A DNA stretch of 64,000 nucleotides from Amycolatopsis lexingtonensis (GCF_014873755.1 NZ_JADBEG010000001.1:4280501-4344500), one strand, 5' to 3'. Numbered from the stretch's first letter, positions 27,873-38,408 are shown. A program made the numbers and translations. The notes: a model not told the origin generated them from the sequence alone.

Positions 27873-28360
27873 GGGATACCGGTGCTCGAACTCGCGACGC
27901 GGTAGAGGTCGCCGGCCCGCCCGTAGTACGACCCCTCGACGACGGAGATCACGATCTGCGCGTCCGGCTGCCAGTACGCGCGCAGCTCGCCCGCTTCGGC
28001 CGGGTACGGCACCTCCCGCAGCGGCACACCCCGATCGGCGAGCAGCGCGCCGACTTCGTCGAACGTCACCAGGCCGGGGAAGTCGCCGTAGCGGTCCCGG
28101 ACCACCCGGTTGACCAGCCCCGCTTCGGGATACCGGAGCCGGTGGGCCTGCACCGAGAAATGGGTCCCCGCCCAGCGCCCCTCGACCCGCTCCCAGAAGA
28201 ACTCGACCAGGCCGTGGTCGCGCCACATGGACTTTTTCGAGCGGTTTTCCGCGAAGTCGTCGCCCAGCAGTTCCGCCACCCGCTCGGGTGACCACGTGGG
28301 GTCGGCGCCCAGAACCGTTCCGGACTCGATGACGTCGGCGAAGAACTCCGCCGGGCTCAG
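27869..28360 (-). CDS. Unknown 163-aa protein with apparent CTG start
   Basis: Coding character begins right at the ctaB stop: [20 protein letters not shown], then [20 protein letters not shown], then [20 protein letters not shown] and a C-terminal [15 protein letters not shown]. No ATG, GTG or TTG exists near this point; the only option is CTG 28360, overlapping the ctaB TGA as CTGA, in the same 4-bp overlap geometry as neighbouring gene pairs. It looks like a cytoplasmic single-domain protein. I do not recognise the family. Confidence 0.6.
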   Translation of the reverse strand: MSPAEFFADVIESGTVLGADPTWSPERVAELLGDDFAENRSKKSMWRDHGLVEFFWERVEGRWAGTHFSVQAHRLRYPEAGLVNRVVRDRYGDFPGLVTFDEVGALLADRGVPLREVPYPAEAGELRAYWQPDAQIVISVVEGSYYGRAGDLYRVASSSTGIP

Positions 28361-29337
28361 AACGGCAGGCCGAGGGTGGGCAGGCCGATCGCCGAGTCCA
28401 CCGCCAGCGCCACGAACACGATCATCAGGTACGTGTTCGACCGGTGGAACAGCGCCATCGGCTTGGTCTCTTCGCCGCGCCGCACCGCGGCCTGCAGGCT
28501 GTGCGCGTAGAAGAGGAACCAGCCGCCCGCCAGGATGGCGAACGTGCCGTACAGCCAGGACGTCACCGGGAGCAGCAGCAGCGTCCACGCCACCATCACC
28601 CACGAGTAGATGACGATCTGGCGGGCGACGTGCTGGGCGGTGGCGACCACCGGCAGCATCGGGACGCCGGCGCGCTCGTAGTCGTCGCGGTACTTCATGC
28701 CCAGCGCCCAGGTGTGCGGCGGCGTCCAGAAGAAGATGACGCCGAACATCACGAACGCCGGCCACTGCACCGTGCCCGTCACGGCTGCCCAGCCGATGAC
28801 CACCGGCATGCAGCCCGCCGCGCCGCCCCAGACGACGTTCTGCGACGTGCGCCGCTTGAGGCCGAGCGTGTAGACGAAGATGTAGAAGAGGATCGTCGCG
28901 ACCGCCAGGATCGCCGACAGCAGGTTCACCGTGAGGTACAGCACGGCGGCCGACGCGACGCCCATCACCAAGCCGAAGATCAGCGCGCCGCGGCGGGGCA
29001 CCGAGTCCTTGACCAGCGGGCGGCGCTTCGTGCGGTTCATCACCTTGTCGATGTCCGCGTCGATCACGCAGTTGAGCGCGTTCGCGCTGCCCGCGGCCAT
29101 CGTCCCGCCGACCAGCGTGGCCAGTACCAGCCACGGCGAGGGGATCTGACGGCCGGCGAGGAACATCGCCGGGATGGTGGTGACCAGGAGGAGCTCGATC
29201 ACCCGCGGTTTCGCCAGCGCGGCGTAGGCGCCGACGACCCGGCGGATGCTTCGCCGGTCACCGTGCGGTCGTTCACCGGTCGGGTGCACGGCGCTGGTGT
29301 CGTCACTGCGTCCGTGCGCAGCGTTCACCAACGACAT
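28357..29337 (-). CDS. ctaB: Protoheme IX farnesyltransferase (heme O synthase)
   Basis: A 326-aa UbiA-family prenyltransferase with nine hydrophobic segments. Both aspartate-rich sites are present: [20 protein letters not shown] and the second-loop [36 protein letters not shown] follows. It attaches farnesyl to protoheme to give heme O, the substrate of CtaA. A good GGGAG site precedes the ATG at 29337. It is divergent from tkt as in mycobacteria and is followed by two coupled unknown genes. Confidence 0.95.
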   Translation of the reverse strand: MSLVNAAHGRSDDTSAVHPTGERPHGDRRSIRRVVGAYAALAKPRVIELLLVTTIPAMFLAGRQIPSPWLVLATLVGGTMAAGSANALNCVIDADIDKVMNRTKRRPLVKDSVPRRGALIFGLVMGVASAAVLYLTVNLLSAILAVATILFYIFVYTLGLKRRTSQNVVWGGAAGCMPVVIGWAAVTGTVQWPAFVMFGVIFFWTPPHTWALGMKYRDDYERAGVPMLPVVATAQHVARQIVIYSWVMVAWTLLLLPVTSWLYGTFAILAGGWFLFYAHSLQAAVRRGEETKPMALFHRSNTYLMIVFVALAVDSAIGLPTLGLPF

Positions 29338-29632
29338 TTCACTCCCTGCGTCAGGTTCGGGTGGGCCACAGCTCGGTTAGGCGTGGTGGAGCCGAGGAAC
29401 CCGCCGGACTGAACCCTGAACCGATGTTAGACGTGGTGAATCCCGTGGGTGATCGCGGGTCCTCGACGGGCCGAAGCACTAGGCTGACCGCGACGGGCCG
29501 AGATTGCCCCTGCGCATGGCCGCGAGCAGGAATATCGTCCCTTCGGGATCGATTGAGATAGGTAGCCGCGCGCACGGGTAACCGGAACGAGGAAGACCAG
29601 CCGCAACCATCATGACCGGGAGTTGGAGTTCA
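29338..29632. promoter_or_regulatory. ctaB/tkt divergent regulatory region with a 14-bp direct repeat
   Basis: A 295-bp region without a gene. TTAGGCGTGGTGGA (29377-29390) and TTAGACGTGGTGAA (29427-29440) match at 12 of 14 positions and start 50 bp apart, about five helical turns. They lie on the ctaB-proximal side and could bind one regulator twice. Confidence 0.45.
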
Positions 29633-31732
29633 GTGTCCGAAACCGCCACTACCAGCGAGAACAACCCACTCCTCCGGCGCAATGTGCCCGCCGACTGGAC
29701 CGACGCCGACACCCGCGCCGTGGACACCGTCCGGGTGCTGGCCGCCGACGCGGTCGAAAACTGTGGCAGTGGCCACCCCGGCACGGCGATGAGCCTGGCG
29801 CCGCTGGCCTACACGCTCTTCCAGCGCACGCTGCGTCACGACCCCGCCGACCAGAACTGGCCGGGCCGCGACCGGTTCGTCCTCTCGGCGGGCCACTCGA
29901 GCCTCACCCTCTACATCCAGCTGTTCCTCGCCGGCTACGGCCTCGAGCTCGAGGACCTCAAGCAGCTGCGCAAGTGGGGTTCCAAGACCCCGGGTCACCC
30001 GGAGTACCGCCACACCGACGGCGTCGAGACCACCACCGGCCCGCTCGGGCAGGGCCTGGCCAACGCCGTGGGCATGGCGATGGCCGCGCGCCGCGAGCGC
30101 GGCCTGCTGGACCCGGACGCCGCGCCCGGCGAGAGCATCTTCGACCACCACATCTTCGTCGTCGCTTCCGACGGCGACATCGAAGAGGGCGTGACCTCGG
30201 AGGCCTCGTCGATCGCGGGCCGCCAGGAGCTGGGCAACCTGATCGTCTTCTGGGACGACAACAAGATCTCGATCGAGGACGACACCAACATCGCGCTGTC
30301 CGAGGACACCGTCGCGCGCTACGAGGCCTACGGGTGGCACACCCAGGTCGTCGAGGGTGGCGAGGACGTCGTCGCGATCGAGGAGGCCATCAAGGCCGCC
30401 AAGGCCGAGACCGGCCGCCCGTCGTTCATCGCGCTGCGGACCGTCATCGGCTACCCGGCCCCGAAGAAGATGGGCACCGGCAAGGCGCACGGCGCCGCGC
30501 TGGGCGCCGAAGAGGTCGCCGCGGTCAAGGAGATCCTGGGCTTCGACCCGGAGCAGTCGTTCCAGGTCGAGGACGAGGTGCTCAAGCACACCCGCCAGGC
30601 GCTCGACCGCGGCAAGGCCGAGCACGCGGAGTGGACGAAGAAGTTCGAGGCGTGGGGCGCCGCGAACCCGGAGCGCAAGAAGCTGGCGGACCGCCTGTCC
30701 ACCCGCACGCTGCCCGAGGGCTTCGCCGACAACCTGCCGAAGTGGGAGCCGGACGCCAAGGGCATCGCCACCCGCAAGGCCTCCGGTGAGGTGCTCAACG
30801 CCCTCGCCGAGCCGCTGCCGGAGCTGTGGGGCGGCTCGGCCGACCTGGCCGAGAGCAACAACACGACGATGAAGGGCGCCGACTCGTTCGGTCCCGAGAA
30901 GGCCGCCACGGACATGTGGGCCGCCACCCCGTACGGCCGGACGCTGCACTTCGGCGTCCGCGAGCACGCCATGGGCTCGATCCTCAACGGGATCGCGCTG
31001 CACGGCGGCACCCGCCCGTACGGCGCGACGTTCCTCATCTTCTCCGACTACATGCGCCCGCCGGTCCGGCTGGCCGCGCTGATGAAGGCGCCGGTCACCT
31101 ACGTCTGGACGCACGACTCGATCGGCCTCGGCGAGGACGGCCCGACGCACCAGCCGATCGAGCAGCTCTCCGCGCTGCGCGCGATCCCGGGCCTCAACGT
31201 CGTCCGCCCGGCGGACGCCAACGAGACCGCGTACGCGTGGAAGGCCGTGCTGGAGGACATCCACCACCCGTCCGGCCTGGCGCTCACCCGCCAGAACGTG
31301 CCGGTGCTCGAGGGCACCAGCGCCGAGGGCGTCGCGAAGGGCGGGTACGTCCTGGCCGACTCCGACGGCACCCCGGACGTGGTCCTCATCGCCACCGGTT
31401 CCGAGGTCCAGCTGGCCGTCGAGGCGAAGAAGACCCTGGACGCCGACGGCGTCAAGGCGCGCGTCGTGTCCATGCCGTGCGTCGAGTGGTTCGACGCGCA
31501 GGACGCGGCCTACCGCGAATCCGTCATCCCGGCCGGTGTGAAGGCCCGCGTGTCCGTCGAGGCGGGGATCGCCCAGTCGTGGCACCGCTTCACCGGTGAC
31601 GCCGGGGTGAACGTTTCGATCGAGCACTTCGGCGCCTCCGCCGATGCCGCCACACTGTTCCGTGAGTTCGGCTTCACCGCGGAAGCAGTCGTCGAGGCCG
31701 CGCGCCGCTCGATCGCCAACACCAAGAACTGA
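29633..31732 (+). CDS. tkt: Transketolase
   Basis: A 699-aa thiamine-diphosphate enzyme. It has [20 protein letters not shown], the ThDP motif from SDGDIEEG to DDNKIS, the pyrimidine-domain [19 protein letters not shown] and [10 protein letters not shown]. It moves two-carbon units between sugar phosphates in the pentose-phosphate pathway. GTG 29633 is chosen since GGAG lies at the right distance; an ATG at 29612 would add 7 residues but has no ribosome site. First gene of tkt-tal-pgi-zwf-opcA-pgl. Confidence 0.96.
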   Translation: MSETATTSENNPLLRRNVPADWTDADTRAVDTVRVLAADAVENCGSGHPGTAMSLAPLAYTLFQRTLRHDPADQNWPGRDRFVLSAGHSSLTLYIQLFLAGYGLELEDLKQLRKWGSKTPGHPEYRHTDGVETTTGPLGQGLANAVGMAMAARRERGLLDPDAAPGESIFDHHIFVVASDGDIEEGVTSEASSIAGRQELGNLIVFWDDNKISIEDDTNIALSEDTVARYEAYGWHTQVVEGGEDVVAIEEAIKAAKAETGRPSFIALRTVIGYPAPKKMGTGKAHGAALGAEEVAAVKEILGFDPEQSFQVEDEVLKHTRQALDRGKAEHAEWTKKFEAWGAANPERKKLADRLSTRTLPEGFADNLPKWEPDAKGIATRKASGEVLNALAEPLPELWGGSADLAESNNTTMKGADSFGPEKAATDMWAATPYGRTLHFGVREHAMGSILNGIALHGGTRPYGATFLIFSDYMRPPVRLAALMKAPVTYVWTHDSIGLGEDGPTHQPIEQLSALRAIPGLNVVRPADANETAYAWKAVLEDIHHPSGLALTRQNVPVLEGTSAEGVAKGGYVLADSDGTPDVVLIATGSEVQLAVEAKKTLDADGVKARVVSMPCVEWFDAQDAAYRESVIPAGVKARVSVEAGIAQSWHRFTGDAGVNVSIEHFGASADAATLFREFGFTAEAVVEAARRSIANTKN

Positions 31733-31749
31733 AGGGGATGACGCAGCAA

Positions 31750-32862
31750 ATGAGCACCGACAAGCTCGCGCAGCTGTCCGAAGCCGGCGTATCGATCTGG
31801 CTCGACGACCTCTCGCGCGAACGCCTGAACACCGGCAACCTCGCGGACCTGATCCGCGACAAGCACGTCGTCGGCGTGACGACCAACCCGACGATCTTCG
31901 CCAACGCGATGTCGAAGGGCGACGCCTACGACGAGCGGACGCGGGAGCTCGCGGCCCAGAACGCCGACGTCGAGGCCACCATCCGGGACCTGACGACGAC
32001 CGACGTGCGCAACGCCGCCGACCTGTTCCGCGACGTCTACAACGCCACGAACGGCGTCGACGGCCGCGTCTCCATCGAGGTCGACCCGCGCCTGGCCAAG
32101 GACACCGACAAGACGGTGGCCGAGGCGAAGGACCTGTGGAAGACCGTCGACCGGCCGAACGTGCTGATCAAGATCCCGGCCACCCAGGAGGGCCTGCCGG
32201 CGATCACCGCCACGCTCGCCGAGGGCATCAGCGTCAACGTCACGCTGATCTTCTCCGTGGAGCGCTACAAGGCGGTCATCGAGGCCTTCTTCGCCGGCCT
32301 GGAGCAGGCGAAGGCCAACGGCCACGACCTGCGCGGCATCCACTCGGTCGCGTCGTTCTTCGTCTCCCGCGTGGACACCGAGATCGACAAGCGGCTCGAC
32401 TCCATCGGCACCGACGAGGCCAAGGCGCTGCGCGGCAAGGCCGCCGTCGCCAACGCCCGGCTCGCCTACGCGGCCTTCGAGGAGCTGTTCTCGTCCGACC
32501 GCTGGAAGGCCCTCGCGGCCGACGGCGCGAACGCGCAGCGCCCGCTGTGGGCTTCGACCGGTGTGAAGAACCCGGACTACTCGCCGACGCTCTACGTCGA
32601 CGACCTGGTGGTCAAGGACACCGTCAACACCATGCCGGAGAAGACCCTGGACGCCGTCGCGGAGCATGCTGAGCTCAAGGGCGACCAGGTCACCGGGCGC
32701 GGCGCCGAGGCGCAGGAGGTCTTCGACAAGCTCACGACCGTCGGCATCGACATCACCGACGTCTTCCTGGTGCTGGAGAACGAAGGCGTCGAGAAGTTCG
32801 AGAAGTCGTGGACCGAACTTCTGGAGACCGTGAACGGGCAGCTCGAGAAGGCGAAGGGCTGA
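31750..32862 (+). CDS. tal: Transaldolase
   Basis: A 370-aa enzyme of the long actinobacterial transaldolase type: [38 protein letters not shown], the Schiff-base Lys in [16 protein letters not shown], and [20 protein letters not shown]. It transfers a dihydroxyacetone unit between sugar phosphates. The start at 31750 (MSTDKLAQL) is preferred; an ATG at 31738 abuts the AAGGGG site directly. It follows tkt closely. Confidence 0.96.
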   Translation: MSTDKLAQLSEAGVSIWLDDLSRERLNTGNLADLIRDKHVVGVTTNPTIFANAMSKGDAYDERTRELAAQNADVEATIRDLTTTDVRNAADLFRDVYNATNGVDGRVSIEVDPRLAKDTDKTVAEAKDLWKTVDRPNVLIKIPATQEGLPAITATLAEGISVNVTLIFSVERYKAVIEAFFAGLEQAKANGHDLRGIHSVASFFVSRVDTEIDKRLDSIGTDEAKALRGKAAVANARLAYAAFEELFSSDRWKALAADGANAQRPLWASTGVKNPDYSPTLYVDDLVVKDTVNTMPEKTLDAVAEHAELKGDQVTGRGAEAQEVFDKLTTVGIDITDVFLVLENEGVEKFEKSWTELLETVNGQLEKAKG

Positions 32863-32870
32863 AGCACGAC

Positions 32871-34493
32871 ATGACGACAGGGGAAAAGACCGGCGTCGAG
32901 ATCGTGGACGCCGCACTGGCGGAGCGCGCCGCGCCGCTGGCCGACCGGCTGGTCGCCGACCAGGCCGCGTCGAAGCTGGCGGCGCAGGACGCGACGCTGT
33001 GGGGACCGGACGCCGAGCCCGAAGCGTCGATCCGGCTGTCGTGGACGACGCTGCACAAGTCGTCACGGCCGCTGATCGGCGAGATCGAGGCGCTGCGGAC
33101 CGAACTGCGGTCCGAAGGCGTCGACCGCGTCGTGCTGGCCGGCATGGGCGGCTCGTCGCTGGCGCCCGAGGTGATCACGGCGACCGACGGCGTGCCGCTG
33201 ACCGTCCTCGACACCACCGACCCGGGCCAGGTCGCCGACGCGCTCGCCGGCGACCTCGAGCGCACGGTGATCGTGGTGTCGTCGAAGTCGGGCGGCACCG
33301 TCGAAACCGACAGCCACCGGCGGATCTTCGCGAAGGCCTTCGCCGACGCGGGGATCGACGCGGCGCGGCGGATCGTGGTCGTCACCGACCCGGGCTCGCC
33401 GTTCCAGGAACTGTCCGAAAAGGAGGGCTACCGCAAGGTCTTCCTCGCCGACCCGCACGTCGGCGGCCGCTACTCGGCGCTGACCGCGTTCGGGCTCGTC
33501 CCGGCCGGCCTCGCCGGCGCGGACGTCGCCCGGCTGCTCGACCAGGCCGCTTCGGTGGCTGAGGAACTCGCCGCGGACGACGCGGCCAACCCAGCGGTCA
33601 AGCTGGCCGCCGCGTGGGCCGCCGCGCACGAAGCGGGCGCCGAAAAGGTCGTGCTGGCCGACACCGGCTCCGGCATCAAGGGCTTCCCGGACTGGGCGGA
33701 GCAGCTGATCGCCGAGTCCACCGGCAAGCAGGGCACCGGCCTGCTGCCGGTCGCGGTCGAGAGTCCGGAGGCGCCCGGCTTCGCCGACGCCGGCGACGAC
33801 GCCACGGCCACCGCGGTCGGCGCCCCGCAGGGTGCGGCGAAGATCTCCGTGACCGGCTCGCTGGGCGCGCAGTTCCTGCTGTGGGAGTTCGCCACGGCGC
33901 TCGCCGGCCGGCTGCTCGGGATCAACCCGTTCGACCAGCCCGACGTCGAGGCCGCGAAGAAGGCGGCGCGCGCGCTGCTGGACGACCCGGAGAAGCTGAA
34001 GGGCGGCGAGACCGCGTCCAATGTGGACGGTGTCGTCGAGATCTTCGGCAGCGACGGGGTGGCCACGGACGGCAGCCTGACCGACGTGCTCCGGGCGTTC
34101 TTCGCCTCGGCGCCGGACGCGGGCTACATCGCCGTGCAGGCCTACCTCGACCGCCTCGACGACGCCTCGACGTCCTTGCTGCGCGGCGAAATCGCCAAGC
34201 GCACCGGGAAGCAGACGACGTACGGCTGGGGACCGCGGTTCCTGCACTCCACCGGCCAGTACCACAAGGGCGGGCACCAGAACGGCGTGTTCCTGCAGCT
34301 GACCGGCGCCGTCGAGCAGGACCTCGACGTGCCCGACCGGCCCTACACGCTGGGCCGGCTCCAGCACGCGCAGGCCCTGGGCGACGGGCAGGTGCTCGCC
34401 GAGCACGGCCGCCCGGTGCTGCGCCTGCACCTGACCGACCGGGCCGCGGGCCTCGCGGCGGTCGTCCGCGCGGTACAGGAGGTCGGCGCATGA
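32871..34493 (+). CDS. pgi: Glucose-6-phosphate isomerase
   Basis: A 540-aa sugar isomerase from ATG 32871. Landmarks are VVLAGMGGSSLAPEVI, VIVVSSKSGGTVETDSHRRI and WGPRFLHSTGQYHKGGHQNG, which suits the longer fused-type Pgi found beside tal in many bacteria. It interconverts glucose-6-phosphate and fructose-6-phosphate, letting the pathway recycle hexose for NADPH production. It lies 8 bp after tal and overlaps zwf by 4 bp. Confidence 0.93.
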   Translation: MTTGEKTGVEIVDAALAERAAPLADRLVADQAASKLAAQDATLWGPDAEPEASIRLSWTTLHKSSRPLIGEIEALRTELRSEGVDRVVLAGMGGSSLAPEVITATDGVPLTVLDTTDPGQVADALAGDLERTVIVVSSKSGGTVETDSHRRIFAKAFADAGIDAARRIVVVTDPGSPFQELSEKEGYRKVFLADPHVGGRYSALTAFGLVPAGLAGADVARLLDQAASVAEELAADDAANPAVKLAAAWAAAHEAGAEKVVLADTGSGIKGFPDWAEQLIAESTGKQGTGLLPVAVESPEAPGFADAGDDATATAVGAPQGAAKISVTGSLGAQFLLWEFATALAGRLLGINPFDQPDVEAAKKAARALLDDPEKLKGGETASNVDGVVEIFGSDGVATDGSLTDVLRAFFASAPDAGYIAVQAYLDRLDDASTSLLRGEIAKRTGKQTTYGWGPRFLHSTGQYHKGGHQNGVFLQLTGAVEQDLDVPDRPYTLGRLQHAQALGDGQVLAEHGRPVLRLHLTDRAAGLAAVVRAVQEVGA

Positions 34494-36013
34494 CGTGGAG
34501 CAACCCCCTTCGCGATCCGCGGGACAAGCGGCTCCCCCGGATCGCCGGGCCGTCCAGCCTGGTGATCTTCGGTGTCACCGGCGACCTGGCCCGCAAGAAG
34601 CTGATGCCCGCCATCTACGACCTGGCCAACCGCGGGCTGCTGCCCGCGGGCTTCTCGCTCGTCGGGTTCGCCCGGCGCGACTGGGAGCACCAGGACTTCG
34701 GCGAGCTCGTGCACGACTCGGTCAAGGAGCACGCGCGGACGCCGTTCAAGGAGTCGGTGTGGAACCGGCTCGCCGAAGGCATCCGGTTCGTGCAGGGCAC
34801 TTTCGACGACGACGACGCCTTCGACCGCCTCGCGCAGACGGTCAAGGACCTCGACCAGGAACGCGGCACCGGCGGCAACACCGCGTTCTACCTGTCGATC
34901 CCGCCGAGCGCGTTCCCGGTGGTGACCAAGCAGCTGGCCCGCTCCGGGCTGGCGAACGCCGACGACAAGACGTGGCGGCGCGTGGTCATCGAGAAGCCCT
35001 TCGGGCACGACCTGAAGAGCGCCGAAGAGCTGAACGCGATCGTCAACGACGTCTTCCCCGAGGAGTCGGTGTTCCGCATCGACCACTACCTCGGCAAGGA
35101 GACGGTGCAGAACATCCTGGCGCTGCGCTTCGCGAACCAGCTGTTCGAGCCGATCTGGAACGCCAACTTCGTCGACCACGTGCAGATCACCATGGCCGAG
35201 GACATCGGCCTCGGCGGCCGCGCGGGGTACTACGACGGCATCGGCGCCGCCCGGGACGTCATCCAGAACCACCTGCTGCAGCTGCTGGCCTTCACCGCGA
35301 TGGAGGAGCCGCTGTCGTTCGAGCCGCGGGCCCTGCGCGCGGAGAAGATCAAGGTGCTCTCGGGCACCAAGCCGCTGGGACCGCTGAACAAGACGAGCGC
35401 GCGCGGCCAGTACGCGGGCGGCTGGCAGGGCGGCACGAAGGTGCCGGGCCTGCTGCAGGAAGAGGGTTTCGCGAAGGACTCGAAGACCGAGACCTACGCG
35501 GCGGTGACCCTCGAGGTGCAGAACCGCCGCTGGGCCGGGGTGCCGTTCTACCTGCGCACCGGCAAGCGGCTCGGCCGCCGCGTCACCGAGATCGCCGTCG
35601 TGTTCAAGCGGGCGCCGCACCTGCCGTTCGATTCGACGTCGACCGAGGAGCTGGGGCAGAACGCCCTGGTCATCCGGGTCCAGCCGGACGAGGGCATCAC
35701 GCTGCGGTTCGGTTCGAAGGTGCCGGGCACCACCATGGAGGTCCGCGACGTCACGATGGACTTCGGCTACGGGCACGCGTTCACCGAGTCGTCCCCCGAG
35801 GCCTACGAGCGCCTGATCCTCGACGTCCTGCTGGGCGAGCCGTCGCTGTTCCCGGTGAACGAAGAGGTCGAGCTGTCCTGGAAGATCCTGGACCCGATCC
35901 TGGAGCACTGGGCCAAGGAAGGCGCGCCCGAGCAGTACCCGCCGGGCACCTGGGGCCCGCCGTCCGCCGACGAAATGCTGGAGCGCACCGGCCGGAAATG
36001 GAGGCGCCCGTGA
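34490..36013 (+). CDS. zwf: Glucose-6-phosphate 1-dehydrogenase
   Basis: A 507-aa enzyme: N-terminal NADP site VIFGVTGDLARKKLMPAIYD, VVIEKPFGHDLKSAEELN, and active-site VFRIDHYLGKETVQNIL with the catalytic His. The C-terminal half includes GVPFYLRTGKRL. It oxidises glucose-6-phosphate to 6-phosphogluconolactone with NADP+. Its ATG overlaps the pgi stop and its stop overlaps the opcA start. Confidence 0.97.
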   Translation: MTWSNPLRDPRDKRLPRIAGPSSLVIFGVTGDLARKKLMPAIYDLANRGLLPAGFSLVGFARRDWEHQDFGELVHDSVKEHARTPFKESVWNRLAEGIRFVQGTFDDDDAFDRLAQTVKDLDQERGTGGNTAFYLSIPPSAFPVVTKQLARSGLANADDKTWRRVVIEKPFGHDLKSAEELNAIVNDVFPEESVFRIDHYLGKETVQNILALRFANQLFEPIWNANFVDHVQITMAEDIGLGGRAGYYDGIGAARDVIQNHLLQLLAFTAMEEPLSFEPRALRAEKIKVLSGTKPLGPLNKTSARGQYAGGWQGGTKVPGLLQEEGFAKDSKTETYAAVTLEVQNRRWAGVPFYLRTGKRLGRRVTEIAVVFKRAPHLPFDSTSTEELGQNALVIRVQPDEGITLRFGSKVPGTTMEVRDVTMDFGYGHAFTESSPEAYERLILDVLLGEPSLFPVNEEVELSWKILDPILEHWAKEGAPEQYPPGTWGPPSADEMLERTGRKWRRP

Positions 36014-37008
36014 TCATCGACCTGCCGTCCACCACGACGTCGGCGTTGAACAAGAAGCTGGTGGAGATCCGCGAACAGGGCGGGCAAGTCGCGCTCGGGC
36101 GGGTGCTGACGCTGGTGATCGTGGCCGACGACGACGCCAAGCTCGAAGAGGCGATCGAAGCGGCCAACGGCGCGAGCCGCGAGCACCCGTCGCGGGTGAT
36201 CGTGGTGGCCAAGGGCGCCCGCACCGCGGCCCCGCGCATCGACGGCCAGATCCGCGTCGGCGGCGACGCCGGCGCGAGCGAGGTCATCGTGCTGCGGCTC
36301 TACGGCCCGCTGGCCGCGCAGGGCCAGAGCGCGGTGGTGCCGCTGCTGCTGCCGGACGCGCCGATCGTCTGCTGGTGGCCGGGCGCCGGCCCGAAGGACC
36401 CGGCGAACGACCCGCTGGGCCAGCTGGCGCAGCGCCGGATCACCGACTCCGCCGCGGAGAAGAGCCCGGTCCGGGCCCTGACGACGCGCGCGAAGGCGTA
36501 CACCGCGGGCGACACCGACCTGGCGTGGACCCGGCTGACCCGCTGGCGGGCGCAGCTGGTGTCGGCGCTGGACCTGCCGCCATTCGAGAAGATCACCGGC
36601 GCGACGGTGACCGGCGAGGCCGACTCGCCGTCCACCGAGCTGCTGGCCGGCTGGCTGGCGGAGTACCTGAAGGCGCCGGTGAAGCGCGTGAAGAGCGCGG
36701 GCGCGGCCGGGATCATCTCGGTGACCCTGGACCGCCGCTCCGGGCCGGTGGAGCTGCACCGCCCGGACGGCCGCGTCGGCACGCTGACCCAGCCGGGCCA
36801 GCCGACCCGCCGCATCGCCCTCCAGCGCCGCAACAACCAGGACTGCCTGATCGAGGAGCTCCGCCGGCTCGACCCGGACGAGATCTACGAGGCGGCCCTG
36901 CACGGCCTCGGCAAGATCGCCACGGGCACGAACGGCAAGACGGGAGCCCCGCCGAAGGCCGAGGTCACCTCGCCTGCTGCCGCCGCCGCGGCCGGTGCCA
37001 AGAAATGA
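36010..37008 (+). CDS. opcA: Glucose-6-phosphate dehydrogenase assembly protein OpcA
   Basis: A 332-aa protein of the OpcA/G6PD-assembly family: TTSALNKKLVEIREQGGQVA, ASREHPSRVIVVAKG, SAVVPLLLPDAPIVCWWPG and SPVRALTTRAKAYTAGDTDL. It activates or assembles the Zwf enzyme. GTG 36010 (with GGAGG 5-6 nt before, overlapping the zwf stop) is favoured over ATG 35998, which would add MEAP. The C-terminal 30 residues are a low-complexity Ala-rich tail. Confidence 0.95.
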   Translation: MIIDLPSTTTSALNKKLVEIREQGGQVALGRVLTLVIVADDDAKLEEAIEAANGASREHPSRVIVVAKGARTAAPRIDGQIRVGGDAGASEVIVLRLYGPLAAQGQSAVVPLLLPDAPIVCWWPGAGPKDPANDPLGQLAQRRITDSAAEKSPVRALTTRAKAYTAGDTDLAWTRLTRWRAQLVSALDLPPFEKITGATVTGEADSPSTELLAGWLAEYLKAPVKRVKSAGAAGIISVTLDRRSGPVELHRPDGRVGTLTQPGQPTRRIALQRRNNQDCLIEELRRLDPDEIYEAALHGLGKIATGTNGKTGAPPKAEVTSPAAAAAAGAKK

Positions 37009-37784
37009 GCAAGACGGAAGTAGTCGTCTACGCGAACCAGGACCTCCTGGCCGCCGCGGCGGCCGCCCGGCTGGTCACCCGGCTGGTGGACGTCCAGGCG
37101 GCCAAGGGCACGGCGTCCCTGGTGCTGACCGGCGGCGGGACGGGCATCGCGGTGCTGTCGGAGCTGCGTGCTTCCTCGGCCCGCGACGCGATCGACTGGT
37201 CCCGCCTCGACATCTACTGGGGCGACGAGCGGTTCGTCCCGGCGGATTCGGACGAGCGGAACGAGAAGCAGGCCCGCGAGGCGCTGCTGGACCACGTTCC
37301 GCTGGACCCCAAGCGGGTCCACGCGATGGCGGCGTCGGACGGCGAGTTCGGTTCCGACGTCGACGCGGCGGCGGCGTCCTACGCGTCGGTGCTGGCGGAC
37401 AACGCGGGACCGGAGGACCACGGCAACGTGCCGACGTTCGACATCATGCTGCTCGGCCTGGGCGGCGAGGGCCACACGGCGTCGGTGTTCCCGGAGTCGC
37501 CTGCGGTGTACGAGACCGAGCGGTCGGTGGTGGCGGTGCGCAACTGCCCGAAGCCGCCGCCCACGCGGGTTTCCCTGACGCTGCCGGCCATCCGGCGGGC
37601 GCGTGACGTCTGGCTGATGACGGCCGGCGAGGCGAAGGCCGACGCAGTGGCGCTGGCGCTGTCGGGCGCCGGGGAAGTCCAGCTGCCGGTGGCCGGGGCT
37701 CGCGGGCACCGGCGGACGCTGTGGCTGCTCGACCGGGCCGCGGCGGGGAAGCTGACGAAGGTCTACCAGCCCCCCACGGCGTAG
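37005..37784 (+). CDS. pgl: 6-Phosphogluconolactonase
   Basis: A 259-aa protein of the SugarP_isomerase/DevB type: VLTGGGTGIAVLSEL, DIYWGDERFVPADSDERN and IMLLGLGGEGHTASVFPESP with the catalytic residues, then RVSLTLPAIRRARDVWLMTA. It hydrolyses 6-phosphogluconolactone made by Zwf. Last gene of the operon; its ATG overlaps the opcA stop and a terminator follows after 16 bp. Confidence 0.96.
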   Translation: MSKTEVVVYANQDLLAAAAAARLVTRLVDVQAAKGTASLVLTGGGTGIAVLSELRASSARDAIDWSRLDIYWGDERFVPADSDERNEKQAREALLDHVPLDPKRVHAMAASDGEFGSDVDAAAASYASVLADNAGPEDHGNVPTFDIMLLGLGGEGHTASVFPESPAVYETERSVVAVRNCPKPPPTRVSLTLPAIRRARDVWLMTAGEAKADAVALALSGAGEVQLPVAGARGHRRTLWLLDRAAAGKLTKVYQPPTA

Positions 37785-37800
37785 CTTTCCGGTGGTTCGT

Positions 37801-37837
37801 GAAGGCCCTCTGCTTCGGCAGGGGGCCTTCCCGTTTT
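37801..37837 (+). terminator. Strong terminator after the pentose-phosphate operon
   Basis: GAAGGCCCTCTGC pairs with GCAGGGGGCCTTC around a TTCG loop (37801-37830), with one mismatch, and is followed by CCGTTTTT. It lies between convergent pgl and the TetR gene and may act on both. Confidence 0.85.
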
Positions 37838-37844
37838 TCCGGGC

Positions 37845-38408
37845 TCACTCCGTGCGCCAGCCGCGCTCCAGGCAGCCGAAGATCTCCTCCGCCGCCCAGC
37901 GCGGGTTTTCGTGGGCCGTGATCAGGTCGCGGGACGCCAGTGCGAACCTCGCGAGGGCCGCGGACCGGATGTCGTCCGCCGGGGCGCCCGACTCCTCCGC
38001 GATGGCGCGGGCCAGCGCCGTCTCGTGGCGCATCCACATGCGCCTGCCGTACTCGCGCAGGGCCGGGGTGCTCTCGATCAGCCGCAGGAACTCCTCGTCC
38101 GGGCCGCCGTCGGAGACGTCGCGGAGAATGTGCTTGCGCAGGGCGTCCACGATCGTGTGGCCCGGCGGGCGGCCGTGGACCGCGGCGACCAGGGCCGCCT
38201 CGATGTCGTCGTCCTGGTCGAACAGCAGCGCTTCCTTGCTGGGGAAGTACTTGAACAGCGTCGTCACCGAGACGTCGGCGGCGTCCGCGACCTCCTTCAC
38301 CCCGACCTCGTCGTAGCCGCGTTCGAGGAACAGCTTCAGCGCGGCGTCGGCCAGTGCCTGCCGCGTCTGCGCCTTCTTGCGCTCGCGGCGCCCGATCACT
38401 TCGGTCAT
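37845..38408 (-). CDS. TetR-family transcriptional regulator
   Basis: A 187-aa repressor: N-terminal HTH from QTRQALADAALKLFLERGYD through VKEVADAADVSVTTLFKYFP, followed by SKEALLFDQDD and a helical ligand-binding domain. It is divergent from the FAD monooxygenase gene, and a 22-bp inverted repeat sits over its own predicted -35 region, so it probably controls both genes in response to a small aromatic or antibiotic-like molecule (inference). Confidence 0.93.
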   Translation of the reverse strand: MTEVIGRRERKKAQTRQALADAALKLFLERGYDEVGVKEVADAADVSVTTLFKYFPSKEALLFDQDDDIEAALVAAVHGRPPGHTIVDALRKHILRDVSDGGPDEEFLRLIESTPALREYGRRMWMRHETALARAIAEESGAPADDIRSAALARFALASRDLITAHENPRWAAEEIFGCLERGWRTE

